Assembly: GCF_932294415.1 (NCBI RefSeq)
Contig: NC_065542.1
Location: 44,047,942-44,111,941 of the forward strand
DNA: 64,000 nucleotides
DNA from: Quercus robur
Taxonomy: Eukaryota; Streptophyta; Magnoliopsida; Fagales; Fagaceae
Reading direction: 5' to 3'
This document shows, piece after piece, positions 36,230 to 46,221 of this stretch. The first letter of the stretch is position 1. Each line of letters starts with the position of its first letter. The position numbers were made by a program, and so were the translations under genes. The notes beneath the pieces are model-generated. The model saw nothing but the letters and a program-made list of their open reading frames with translations. It did not search any database and was not told where the DNA came from.

Positions 36230-39200
36230 TTAATAATAATACCTCCTGAGGTTATTTACATTCCATGGTCGTGGTACAGCTTTTTCATCCAAATCCTCCA
36301 GGTAGTAGGCGCCTATTCCGGCCACGGATGTGACACGGTATGGTCCCTCCCAATTGGGCCCCAACTTGCCCCAAGAGGGGTTCTTTGCGCTGCCAAGAAT
36401 CTTCCTCATCACGAGATCACCTGGACCCAGAGGCCGCAGTTTGACGTTAGCATCATACCCTTGTCTTAGCTTCTGGTGATAATAGGCCATGTGAATCGTG
36501 GCCTTTTCCCTTCTTTCCTCGGCTAGGTCCAGACTGCTTCCTAACAACTCATCGTTATCACCTGGGGTAAACGAACTAGACCTTAACGTGGGGAAGTTGT
36601 TCTCGATTGGAAGCACTGCCTCTGCCCCGTAAGTCATTGAGAAGGGAGTTTCACCAGTGGAACGCCGCGGCGTTGTCCGATATGTCCATAAGACGTGCGG
36701 TAGTTCTTCTACCCATCTCCCCTTTGACTCATCCAGTCTTTTCTTCAACCCGTTCACTATGACCTTGTTCACGGCCTCGACTTGCCCATTTCCCTGGGGG
36801 TATGCGGGAGTGGAATATCGATTAATGATCCCAAACTCACGGCAATAATCCCTAAAATTCTTGCTATCAAACTGAAGACCATTGTCGGAAATGAGTGTTC
36901 TCGGAGTTCCGAAGCGGGTGATAATGTTCTTCCAGATGAATTTCTGGGCGTCCACGTCCCTGATGTTGGCCAAAGGCTCAGCCTGCACCCATTTAGTGAA
37001 ATAATCGGTTCCGACTATTATGTATCGCTTGTTCCCCGCAGCCTTTGGGAAAGGTCCGACAATATCAAGACCCCATTGCGCGAACGGCCATGGACTGGAG
37101 AGTGGGTTGAGAACCCCTCCGGGTTGGTGGATATTTGGGGCGAATCTTTGGCACTGATCGCATTTCTTAGCGTATTCTTGGGCTTGTCTCTGCATGTTCG
37201 GCCACCAGTATCCTTGGGTGAGTGCCCTGTGCGCCAGCGATCTTCCTCCGGTGTGACTTCCACATACTCCCTCATGCAACTCTTCAAGAAGAGACTCGGA
37301 CTCCTCTGGATGTACGCAGAGCAGGTACGGTCCAGAGTATGAGCGCCGATAAAGCTTGTGGTCCTCTGATAGCCAAAAACGAGGAGCCTTTCTACGTATC
37401 TTCTCGGCTTCTAGTCTTTCCTCCGGTAGGATCTCATTTTGGAGGAAATTCCTGAGGGGGTCCATCCAACTGGGGCTCTGTCTTATCTGATGGACTTGGG
37501 TTGGATTTCCACTGATGGGACTGGCCTTAACTAGATCTTCGACCAGGATTACTCGTGGTAAATTATGTGCCGAGGACGTGGCAAGAGTGGCGAGCGAGTC
37601 TGCATGAGTGTTTACGCTCCTGGAGATGTGCGTTAAACTGAAGGATTCAAAGCTCTCCTGTAGCCGTTTGACTTGTCCCAGATACTCTTGCATCCTAGTA
37701 TCTCGAGCTTCCAGTTCTCCCATCACTTGTCCGACCACTAATCTGGAGTCCGAGAAGGCTTCTATTATTCGTCCACCCAACCTTTGAACCATTGCCATTC
37801 CTTGAAGTAAGGCTTCGTATTCGGCTTCATTGTTCGTAGCCGAGAATCCGAGTCGTAATGACTTTTCAATGATAGCGCCGTCTGGCGATATTAAAACTAT
37901 CCCAACTCCTGATCCTCTCTGGTTGGCCGCACCATCCACGTAGACCTTCCAACGCATGGCTTCCCCGGCCGAAATCGCGCCGACCAGTTTTCCGCACAGA
38001 TTTTTCTTCTCAGTCACCGTTTCTATAGAGGGCTCAGCAAATTCTGCTACCAAGTCCGCGAGGACCTGTCCTTTGATGGAGGGTCTGGGCATATATTTAA
38101 TATCAAAAGCCCCCAGAAGAGCACTCCACATGGCGATCCTTCCTGTGTAGTCAGCACTTCGAAGCACGGCTCGAAGTGGAAGCTGAGTCAGGACGATGAC
38201 CGTGTGCGCCTGAAAGTAATGAGGAAGCTTCCGGGTTGCATGCACTATCGCCAAAATTGCCTTCTCTAAGGGTAGGTATCGCACCTCGGCTTCATGTAGT
38301 GACCTGCTCACATAGTACACCGGCCGCTTTACCCCATTGTCATCCCGTATTAGTACCAGGCTTACGGCGTGGGGAGCTACGGCGATGTAGGCAAACAGCA
38401 CCTCGTCTGCCTCAGGACTGGACATGATGGGTGGTCGGGACAGGTAGTCTTTAAGCTGCTGGAAAGCCTGAACGCAGTCCTCCGACCATTTGAACTCCTT
38501 CCACTTGTTTAGCAGGAGGTAAAAAGGCCGACATCGATCCGCCGATCGTGATATGAACCGGCTTAACGCCGCAATCATGCCAGTGAGCTTCTGCACTTCC
38601 TTCGGGTTCCGAGGAGTCTGTAGGCTGTTAATGGCTTTGATTTGGTCAGGACTTACTTCTATTCCCCTGTGGGTGACCATGTACCCTAGGAATTTCCCAG
38701 ACCCGACTCCGAACGAGCATTTGGAGGCATTTAGCCGCAAGCGGTGCTCCCTCAAGATAGCGAAGATGGTTCCAAGGTCCTTCACGTGTTCGGACACCCT
38801 TTTGCTCTTCACGACCATATCGTCTATATACACCTCAATGATTTTGCCCAGTTGTGGCTCGAACATCCGAGTCATCATCCTTTGGTATGTCGAACCCGCA
38901 TTCTTTAGCCCGAAAGGCATCACCTTATAATGATAATTTCCGATGGGCGTCATGAAAGCCGTTTTCTCTTGGTCCTCTAGCGCAAGGGGTATCTGATGAT
39001 AGCCTTGGAAGGCGTCCAGGAAACTCATTCGAGGGTGCCCCACGGTTGCGTCCACCAATCGGTTAATTTTAGGTAGGGGGAATGGGTCCTTGGGGCATGC
39101 CTTGTTCAGGTCCGTGAAGTCTACGCAGACCCTCCACTTCCCCGTCTTCTTCCTTACCACCACTGTGTTTGCCAACCATTCGGGATAAAAGACCTCTTTG

Positions 39201-39529
39201 ATAGCCCCTGCCCTTTTTAATTTTGCCACCTCGTCTCTCACGGCACTAGCGTGCTCCTTTGAAGGGCGTCGGGGTGGCTGCTTCCTCGGAGTAGAAGAGG
39301 GGTTGACGTTCAAGTGGTGACAAATAAGGCTGGGATCGACTCCCGGGGCATCGTAGGCGTCCCAAGCGAATACATCGACGTTTTCTCTGAGAAATCTGAC
39401 CAGTTCCTCCTTTTCTTGAGAGGGCAATTCGGAGCCGACCTGAAAGAACTTCTCCGGGTCATCGCTGACAGCAATCTTATCTAGGCCTTCACACCTCATC
39501 TCCTCGGCCAGCCCCTCGTTATGCTTCAC
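36230..39529 (-). CDS. pol: Tat-A pol: RT, two RNase H domains, integrase
   Basis: The frame runs about 1,100 codons without a break. Residues about 120-260 hold the RT core (RVCVDFTDLNKACPKD, FGLKNAGSTYQR, and the catalytic YIDD at about 234-237). Residues about 385-500 are a first RNase H whose usual catalytic Asp positions are replaced (FAYIAVAPHAV; VIVLTQLPL). About 530-660 is a second, archaeal-type RNase H with intact acidic residues (YVDGAANQRGSGVG, NNEAEYEALLQG, FSDSRLVV, HADSLATLA). Integrase follows: an HHCC zinc finger (GSHTGGRSLAHRAL, CDQCQRF), the core Asp in WGLDIVGPFP and LISDNGLQFD, and the core Glu near NGQVEAVNK. The dual RNase H is the hallmark of the Tat clade. The frame is the same as gag's, after a UAG at 39547-39545; the given start is not an ATG, so expression is probably by stop-codon readthrough. 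Confidence 0.93.
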   Translation of the reverse strand: MKHNEGLAEEMRCEGLDKIAVSDDPEKFFQVGSELPSQEKEELVRFLRENVDVFAWDAYDAPGVDPSLICHHLNVNPSSTPRKQPPRRPSKEHASAVRDEVAKLKRAGAIKEVFYPEWLANTVVVRKKTGKWRVCVDFTDLNKACPKDPFPLPKINRLVDATVGHPRMSFLDAFQGYHQIPLALEDQEKTAFMTPIGNYHYKVMPFGLKNAGSTYQRMMTRMFEPQLGKIIEVYIDDMVVKSKRVSEHVKDLGTIFAILREHRLRLNASKCSFGVGSGKFLGYMVTHRGIEVSPDQIKAINSLQTPRNPKEVQKLTGMIAALSRFISRSADRCRPFYLLLNKWKEFKWSEDCVQAFQQLKDYLSRPPIMSSPEADEVLFAYIAVAPHAVSLVLIRDDNGVKRPVYYVSRSLHEAEVRYLPLEKAILAIVHATRKLPHYFQAHTVIVLTQLPLRAVLRSADYTGRIAMWSALLGAFDIKYMPRPSIKGQVLADLVAEFAEPSIETVTEKKNLCGKLVGAISAGEAMRWKVYVDGAANQRGSGVGIVLISPDGAIIEKSLRLGFSATNNEAEYEALLQGMAMVQRLGGRIIEAFSDSRLVVGQVMGELEARDTRMQEYLGQVKRLQESFESFSLTHISRSVNTHADSLATLATSSAHNLPRVILVEDLVKASPISGNPTQVHQIRQSPSWMDPLRNFLQNEILPEERLEAEKIRRKAPRFWLSEDHKLYRRSYSGPYLLCVHPEESESLLEELHEGVCGSHTGGRSLAHRALTQGYWWPNMQRQAQEYAKKCDQCQRFAPNIHQPGGVLNPLSSPWPFAQWGLDIVGPFPKAAGNKRYIIVGTDYFTKWVQAEPLANIRDVDAQKFIWKNIITRFGTPRTLISDNGLQFDSKNFRDYCREFGIINRYSTPAYPQGNGQVEAVNKVIVNGLKKRLDESKGRWVEELPHVLWTYRTTPRRSTGETPFSMTYGAEAVLPIENNFPTLRSSSFTPGDNDELLGSSLDLAEERREKATIHMAYYHQKLRQGYDANVKLRPLGPGDLVMRKILGSAKNPSWGKLGPNWEGPYRVTSVAGIGAYYLEDLDEKAVPRPWNVNNLRRYYY

Positions 39530-39544
39530 CGAGGAGGCTGGTTG

Positions 39545-41410
39545 CTATAAGCTTTTTGAGTCCGAGGTCTCGACCAAGGGCCGATGTAAAACGGCGGCCA
39601 CCACACACTTCCTGGCCACGGCCTGATCTCCTCGGATCTCTTCTACTCGTCCTTGGGATGGGTATTTCACTTTCTGGTGAAGTGTGGAGGTCACGGCCTC
39701 TAGGCTGTGGATCCATGGCCTTGCAACTATCGCAGTGTAGGGTGAATAAGCGTCGACCACAATAAAATTCACCTCCACCACTTCCACCCCGGTCTGTACG
39801 GGCAGTCGGATTAGCCCCTTTGGCGTGACGAGCTTCCCCTCAAAGCTGAGGAGGGGGGAATTATAAGCTGTTAAATCTTCTGGTGTCAAGTTTAGCCCCT
39901 TGTATAGGTCGGGGTACATTATCTCCACCGCACTTCCCGAATCTACTAACACCCTTTTAACATCAAAACCCCCAATCCGCAAGGTGACCACCAAGGCATC
40001 ATCGTGAGGTTGAATTGTTCCTTCTTTATCCTCATCCGAGAATCCCAGTATCAAAGAGCTTCCCTTTTTTAACCTCTTGGGTTCTCTTTGCCTGCCCATG
40101 TAGGGGAAATGATCCACGGCTAATACCCTTGGGATGGGCGGCCCAGTTCTTCCTGGTGCAGCGAGGATGACATGTATCGTCCCGGTGGGGGGTCTTAAAG
40201 ACACGTCCCTTCGAGGCTCTTGTACTGCTTGGCCGGGATGGCCGCTTGATGGGTGCAGCAGGTGACGTAGCCTTCCTTCTCGGACCAATTGATCCAGGTG
40301 ATTCCACAGACTCCTGCAGTCCTCAGTAGTATGCCCGTGGTCCTGATGATATTGGCAGTACAGGTTCTGATTACGATTGGCAGGGTTTCCAGCCATCTTT
40401 CCCGGCCACCTGAAATAGGGTTCATCCCTTATTTTCTCCAATACTTGTTGTACTGGCTCTCTGAATACGGTATTCACTGTTTGCGGGGTGCTCTGCCCAG
40501 CCTGTCGCGGAAAATCTCTCCTCGGCTGACCAGGATTGTGACGTTCCATTCTGAAATCATTTGTCTTAAAGGGGACGACCTTCTCCTTGCCCTTCCCTTG
40601 CAGCTGATCCTCCTCCACTCTTTTGTACTTGTCGATCCTATCCATCAGCTGTTGGACGTCAGTAGCTGGTTTCCCGGTGAGGGATTTCCTTAAGCCATGC
40701 GCGGTGGGGAGGCCACTTGTGAACGTGCTGATGGCAATGTTATCATGGTTGTCATCTAAATCGTTATACACCTCCCAATACCTATCCGAATACGCTTTCA
40801 GGGTTTCTCCTTCATGCATGGACAAGGACAGCAGCGAACTGAGAGGTCGAGGGACTCTAGTGTTTGTAATGAAACGGGAGCAAAAAGCTTGGGTGAGCTG
40901 CTTGTAGGAGCCCACGGAGTTTGTCTTCAGGTTGTTGAACCATCTCATCGCCATCGATCCCAAGCTTGAGGGGAAGATTTTGCACATCAGGGCCTCGTTT
41001 TGTGAGTAAATTGCCATCTTTTGATTAAACTGACTCACGTGCTCCACCGGGTCTGCTTTGCCGTGATAAATGGCGAACGCCGGTTGGTTGAAGCGTCTTG
41101 GCATCCTAGCCCCTTCGATTCTATTCGTGAAGGGTGATCTTGAAACCTGGTCCAACGCCTTCTTCATGGCGTCGCTTCCCGAACCTTTGCTGGGTGGGCT
41201 CTCATGCTTCCGTACCGGGCGTGGTTCCTTTACGTAAGAAAAGGTTTCGCTTGGGGGGGTCCTTGACCTTCGTCTGTAGCTTATGTCTTCCGCATTAGAA
41301 GATTCACCTGAGTCAGAGGGAGATCGTCTTCGTTGTACACGTCGTAACTTCCTTTTTAAGTCATCTATCTCCCGCTGCATGGCCTGGTGACTATTTCGCC
41401 TCTGAGACAC
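39545..41410 (-). CDS. gag: Tat-A gag-protease
   Basis: 621 residues on the minus strand. After a basic, Ser-rich N-terminus, a retrotransposon gag domain reads PADPVEHVSQ-like AMRWFNNLKTNSVGSYKQL and LLSLSMHEGETLKAYSDRYW. A zinc-knuckle-like CQYHQDHGHTTEDC follows (about residue 350). The aspartic protease active site VLVDSGSAVEIMYPDLY is at about residue 490. The frame ends TAG at 39547-39545, in frame with pol. The start ATG lies about 230 bp after the primer site. Confidence 0.92.
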   Translation of the reverse strand: MSQRRNSHQAMQREIDDLKRKLRRVQRRRSPSDSGESSNAEDISYRRRSRTPPSETFSYVKEPRPVRKHESPPSKGSGSDAMKKALDQVSRSPFTNRIEGARMPRRFNQPAFAIYHGKADPVEHVSQFNQKMAIYSQNEALMCKIFPSSLGSMAMRWFNNLKTNSVGSYKQLTQAFCSRFITNTRVPRPLSSLLSLSMHEGETLKAYSDRYWEVYNDLDDNHDNIAISTFTSGLPTAHGLRKSLTGKPATDVQQLMDRIDKYKRVEEDQLQGKGKEKVVPFKTNDFRMERHNPGQPRRDFPRQAGQSTPQTVNTVFREPVQQVLEKIRDEPYFRWPGKMAGNPANRNQNLYCQYHQDHGHTTEDCRSLWNHLDQLVREGRLRHLLHPSSGHPGQAVQEPRRDVSLRPPTGTIHVILAAPGRTGPPIPRVLAVDHFPYMGRQREPKRLKKGSSLILGFSDEDKEGTIQPHDDALVVTLRIGGFDVKRVLVDSGSAVEIMYPDLYKGLNLTPEDLTAYNSPLLSFEGKLVTPKGLIRLPVQTGVEVVEVNFIVVDAYSPYTAIVARPWIHSLEAVTSTLHQKVKYPSQGRVEEIRGDQAVARKCVVAAVLHRPLVETSDSKSL

Positions 41411-41617
41411 ATGACTTCCTGTCTAAGTGTGACTCTGGCTCGTCCGGGTGGTATGCGCACTCCCCTCACGATTCCCCCTGCCGCCTGGGTTGGTTGGATT
41501 ATTCTGTCTCTGGGACTCGGCGGGTTGTGTTCGTTGGGAGTTGGCTTGGTGAGGATCCTCCTGGTGCGGATCTAGTTCTTCCATGCTCGACTGTTGCACT
41601 AGCTGATGCCCTAGCTC

Positions 41618-41635
41618 TTCCCACAGACGGCGCCA
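41618..41635 (-). other. Tat-A primer-binding site (tRNA-Asp-like)
   Basis: Two bases after the 5' LTR, the element strand reads TGGCGCCGTCTGTGGGAA. The first nine to ten bases fit the 3' end of plant tRNA-Asp (...ACGGCGCCA); later bases do not. Tat-B has the related TGGCGTCGCCTGTGGGAA. Confidence 0.7.
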
Positions 41636-41637
41636 AT

Positions 41638-42317
41638 TGTGGTTGCACGATTTTCCTGGCCCAACTTCTGTTGATCAGGCCTTGGCCCAAAGCACAATCC
41701 ACAATAGATACTTGTAGAGAATGGGTTAAAGAGCTTGGCCTCAGTGAAACTAACAAATCTGATGCATGTAGTGTACTGTTTGCAGAGAGAAATAAGAACG
41801 TAAAGAAGGGTTCTTCAAGTCTGATTTTATTTCTTTTGTTCCTCTTACCATTCTGCCGTCCCTGCTTTGAGGGACTTCATTACATTATATATTTCTCTCC
41901 TTTTCATCCCAGCCTTACACCTGTTAGTCATCCAAGCATCCACTCGAGCACCTGTCCCATCAGACGCCTTCATCAGACCCTTTGTGAGTTGCAGAGGTCA
42001 AGGCGGTACTGTTCAGGGGTCTTTTCCTCATTAATGCGGCCAAGAGGGTGGTTGGGGCGCAATTAATGTGGTGGTAGCCTTCCGTGAGATATTTTGAATT
42101 TAATTCGTTTTTTATGTTGGGGAAGGTGAGCTGAAATGGCTGAGCAGAGTTTCTCGTCTGGGCTTCGTGATGTCCGAGGAGGAGTTACTCCTCGGACAGG
42201 TTTTCTTGACGCTATTGGGGTTGAATAGCGCTTCATATGAGGCTTTTCGTTGGACAGGACGCTCCTCGGACGGGCCTGAGCTTGGAATAGCCCATCATTT
42301 TTGGGCTGGGCCCCACA
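41638..42317 (-). repeat. Tat-A 5' LTR
   Basis: It is 680 bp and adjoins the primer site. All seven differences from the other LTR are C/T on the plus strand (G/A on the element strand). Confidence 0.95.
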
Positions 42318-42519
42318 GTAACCATGTTAATTTTTTTAGTCGGAGTTGTGGTCATTGGCTACAAATTTGTCCCGGAGAGAATGGGCAAAGTTTAGTTTCA
42401 GATCAATTTGAAATTATCTCTTCCAATTAATCCATAACATGATGATTAATAAGGTTATTTGTGTGTATTATTTAAATAAGTCACATGACTTATTAAAAAA
42501 ATGACATGATCAAAACAAT

Positions 42520-42720
42520 GAGAAATTCTACATTCACAATATTTTCACAACAATTTTAATAAATCCTAAGTGACAAGTTATTACTGGTTCTAATTTAAGG
42601 CTCTAATAAAAATTACATTTATTATCTATTAATAACAACCAGTAATAACTTGTTATTTATAATTTTTTATGAAATTATTGTAAAAAATATTATAAATTTT
42701 GCATTACTCTAAAAATATAT
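42520..42720. repeat. AT-rich MITE-like inverted repeat (unit 1 copy)
   Basis: The left half AAGTGACAAGTTATTACTGGTT pairs with the right half AACCAGTAATAACTTGTTATTT. The same element occurs in the downstream unit at about 52420-52620, so it predates the duplication. Confidence 0.6.
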
Positions 42721-42913
42721 ATAAATACTTTTTTCAAATCTTATGTTTAGGCTTGGATGAAAATATCTCTGCAACTTTTTATTATTATTTATTTTTATTT
42801 TTTTTAATTCTATTTTTTGGGTAGACAACACGAAGCAAATTTTCAAACTTGAGGGCCCTGCTCTCCATGTCCCTCCTAGCCTTGGCCACTCACTGACTTA
42901 AGCGTGAAAAAAA

Positions 42914-44077
42914 ATGCAACCCAACCCATTTGATTGCACCCATATGGCCATATATATAAATACATTAAAAATTGTATGGTGACCCACCACCCACAAACAG
43001 GACAGTTTTTTTATTATTAATAAATATATTTTTGAACTCTTTTATTTTTTGGAGAAGTCCCAATATCTAAGACAATTCAATATATTTTTGAACTCAGCTA
43101 CCTAACAAAACCAACCTTTTCATTCCAAATATTCCACGCCATTTCCATGTCTACCCCTTTCGACAAATACTACTCCTCCACCCTCAAAATGGTCAGAGTT
43201 TCAACACAAACAACAGAGATCTCGCTGTCTCTATCACTATCAAAAACCAAATAATTGTGTAAGAGGGTCATACTACAGGAACCCTCCCTCCAATCTCATA
43301 GGAGTTTTTGGAATATGCTGAGGGGGTTCAAAACAAATATACTCAGTTTCAGACACCTTAAAGATCAAATCTTTGAAAGCCATTTTATTGTTTGTGAGAG
43401 AGCTTTTTGCGATTATGTTTGGCTGCAAATGCTTTTATTGGAACACACCCTCCGATTTCTCTCAGCCTTTTCAGCCCCAACCCTATTCACTGCCAATGCA
43501 ACCCAACCCATTTGATTGCACCCATATGGCCATATATATAAATACATTAAAAATTGTATGGTGACCCACCACCCACAAACAGGACAGTTTTTTTATTATT
43601 AATAAATATATTTTTGAACTCTTTTTTTTTTTGGAGAAGTCCCAATATCTAAGACAATTCAATATATTTTTGAACTCAGCTACCTAACAAAACCAACCTT
43701 TTCATTCCAAATATTCCACGCCATTTCCATGTCTACCCCTTTCGACAAATACTACTCCTCCACCCTCAAAATGGTCAGAGTTTCAACACAGACAACAGAG
43801 ATCTCGCTGTCTCTATCACTATCAAAAACCAAATAATTGTGTAAGAGGGTCATACTACGGGAACCCTCCCTCCAATCTCATAGGAGTTTTTGGAATATGC
43901 TGAGGGGGTTCAAAACAAATATACTCAGTTTCAGACACCTTAAAGATCAAATCTTTGAAAGCCATTTTATTGTTTGTGAGAGAGCTTTTTGCGATTATGT
44001 TTGGCTGCAAATGCTTTTATTGGAACACACCCTCCGATTTCTCTCAGCCTTTTCAGCCCCAACCCTATTCACTGCCA
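42914..44077 (+). repeat. 582-bp tandem duplication of promoter plus part of exon 1
   Basis: 42914-43495 and 43496-44077 are nearly identical, with few substitutions (for example CAAACAACAGAG against CAGACAACAGAG). The junction CACTGCCA/ATGCAACCC joins exon-1 sequence to promoter sequence. Each copy holds a TATATATAAATA box and the leader. Confidence 0.92.
43415..43495 (+). pseudogene. Vps62-like exon 1, truncated copy (E1a)
   Basis: It starts ATGTTTGGCTGCAAATGC as in the functional exon but breaks off after CTATTCACTGCCA, where the next 582-bp repeat begins. The splice donor is lost. Confidence 0.85.
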
Positions 44078-44102
44078 GCTCCCATTCCTTAATGGCCATA
44101 AG
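43997..44102 (+). pseudogene. Vps62-like exon 1, copy with nonsense codon (E1b)
   Basis: It is full-length (106 bp) with donor AAG/GTAAAGG at 44103, but the codon before TGG is TAA instead of CAA (about 44090), so it cannot encode the N-terminus. Intron sequence continues only to about 44147, where Tat-B starts. Confidence 0.85.
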
Positions 44103-44147
44103 GTAAAGGCTTTTGGGTTTTATTTATTTATTTGTTTGTCTGTTTTC

Positions 44148-44775
44148 TGAGGATAAAAGAGAGATTAATCACAATAGGATAAGCTGACGGTTTAAAGTTG
44201 ATGGATACGACTAAACCTGTCAGTCCTCATTTGAAGACTGTCGACGGAAGGGATTTGTAGGGAGAAGCACCGGCAAGGCATACCTTAAGGCTGACAGGGT
44301 CATGAAGCTGACAGGATCATAAAGCTGAAGGGATCCTTCAGTTGACGGGATTAAGACTGAAGGCATAGTGTAAGCTGACGACATTAGTAAAAGATTGCTT
44401 GCCATTCATGGTTGCGTATGTAAGGAAATGTCTTGCCCTCCACGTTTTGAGAAACCTAAGAGGGATTCCTATATGGAAAGGATCTCGCAAAATACGCCCA
44501 AGAAGACTCTTATAAGGAAAAGACTTCTACTCCAAGGAAAAGAGGTCAACCCCCTACTACTATAAAAATCCAAGCACCCTCACAAACCAAGGTACGCATA
44601 ATTTACCCTCTCTAGCACTCTAGAGTTGTGAGAATAGTTCTGACTTGACCTTTGGAGGGTATTTAGTTGGCACCACACCGGTGCTCTCTGTTAGGTCTTT
44701 TGTTGTTGTTGTTGTTTAGGTGTTGTTTCGAGCATGCGAGGACTGTGCGGCTTACTGGTGATTTTTTCAGCATCA
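44148..44775 (+). repeat. Tat-B 5' LTR
   Basis: It ends TTTTTTCAGCATCA, five bases before the primer site at 44781. A TATA-like ACTATAAAAATCC lies at about 44560. Confidence 0.85.
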
Positions 44776-44780
44776 TTAGT

Positions 44781-44798
44781 TGGCGTCGCCTGTGGGAA
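44781..44798 (+). other. Tat-B primer-binding site
   Basis: TGGCGTCGCCTGTGGGAA matches Tat-A's site except at three positions, and fits tRNA-Asp less well. Confidence 0.6.
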
Positions 44799-44841
44799 AC
44801 GTAGTGTAAGTCATATTACCGCTTTCCGAACAAAAAGTTGC

Positions 44842-46194
44842 ATGGTGCTCACTCGCTCAATGGCAACCACTAACGTCGTTCAAGAAGAAGAACCACCCAC
44901 GACCGTCCTCGAGAGACAAGTTAAAACTCTCGCGGCTGTCGTGGAACACCTCACCAAACAAAATCGCGACTTGGAAGAGCAACTGCGCCAAAAAAACGCA
45001 GCGTCGGACAACTAAGGAGTAGACCAAATAGGAACCAGCGCTGACAGAAGGAACCAAGAGGGACCCCAGGCCAGTAACACCCTAAGTAGACCGGAGCGAC
45101 AAAACGTGAGCCTTCCTTCCCTCGCAGATACGGCTCAGTCACCTATTGTCGCAGAGATGCAAGCGATGAAGGAACAAATGGAAGTTATGATGAACGCTCT
45201 CAAAGGACGAGTGTCCAGTGATCTTGACGACCTTGTTAACCGAACTGACTCGCCGTTCACCACCCCCGTCAACTCCTTCCCCCTGCCGAGTAAGTTCCGC
45301 ATGCCACAGATAGATAGTTATGACGGGGCCAGGGACCCTTTAGACCACCTAGAGACCTTTAAGACCCTGATGCACCTTCAAGGAGTAGCAGATGCGATCA
45401 TGTGTAGGGCCTTCCCTACAACGCTGAAGGGTGCGGCAAAAATTTGGTTCAGTCGGCTGACACCCAACTCCATCAACACCTTCAAGGAGTTAAGCGCTCA
45501 ATTTACTGCGCACTTCATCGGGGGACATTGGTATAAGAAGTCTATGGCTTGCTTGATGAGTATCAAGCAGTGAGAGGATGAAACGTTGAGGGCCTACATA
45601 TCCCGCTTCAATAAGGAGGCACTCTCGATTGACGAAGCAGATAATAAGATACTTGTAGCAGCATTCACGAATGAGCTGAAGAAGGGTAAGTTTTTGTTCT
45701 CCCTGTACAAAAACGACCTGAAGACCATGTCAGAAGTGCTTTACAGGGCCACCAAGTATATAAACGCTGAAGACGTGCTGTTGGCCCGAAAAGAAAGGCC
45801 CAAGAAAAGAGAAAGGCAAGAAGACACCCGGTAGGACCAAAGCCGGAAGAAAGCAAGGACAAGAGACCGAAGGGATGAAAGACGCTCTAAGCGCTTGGGG
45901 GGAAGATTCACAAGCTTTACTCCATTGACCGCCTCAATAGATCAAGTCCTAATGCAAATCAAGGACGAAGGGGCTCTGACGTTCCCTGGAAAGTTGAAGA
46001 GTGATCCCAACAAATGGTCTAGGGATAAATATTGTCACTTCCACCGTGACCATAGTCACGACACGGTCGATTGCTATGACCTAAAACAGCAAATTGAGAC
46101 CCTTATCAGACAAGGAAAACTACAGAAATTCGTTAGCAAGGAGAGAACAGATCCACCCCCACAAGATCAACACCCCCGACGGGATAATGAGTGA
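44842..46194 (+). pseudogene. gag: Tat-B gag, broken
   Basis: It starts ATGGTGCTCACTCGC. A coiled coil (VVEHLTKQNRDLEEQLRQ) is followed by a stop at 45013-45015. The gag domain (YDGARDPLDHLETFKTLMHL, GAAKIWFSRLTPNSINTF) is cut by TGA at about 45571, and the next part by TAG at about 45832. A zinc-knuckle-like CHFHRDHSHDTVDC is at about 46033-46074. Most stops are explained by C-to-T or G-to-A change. Confidence 0.85.
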
Positions 46195-46221
46195 CCGAGA
46201 CCCCCCATAGGGGACATAAGG

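Larger units (their letters stand above)
31765..42317 (-). mobile_element. Tat-A: complete Ty3/gypsy (Tat clade) LTR retrotransposon
   Basis: A 10,553-bp element lies on the minus strand, flanked by the 5-bp duplication GTAAC (31760-31764 and 42318-42322). Both LTRs are 680 bp (31765-32444 and 41638-42317), begin TG and end CA on the element strand, and differ at 7 positions (1.0%). Order on the element strand: 5' LTR, primer site, gag-protease (41410-39545), pol (39529-36230), tandem repeats, antisense gene (plus strand 32979-35437), polypurine tract, 3' LTR. Dual RNase H and an antisense gene place it in the Tat clade. The uninterrupted target survives at about 52218 (ATATGTAACCATG). Reading frames of gag and pol have no internal breaks apart from the junction stop, so it may be mobile or recently so. 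Confidence 0.95.

Noticed and set aside
36657..41575. Many open frames on the plus strand across Tat-A gag-pol
   Set aside because: They are mirror frames of the minus-strand gag and pol, with no family motifs.
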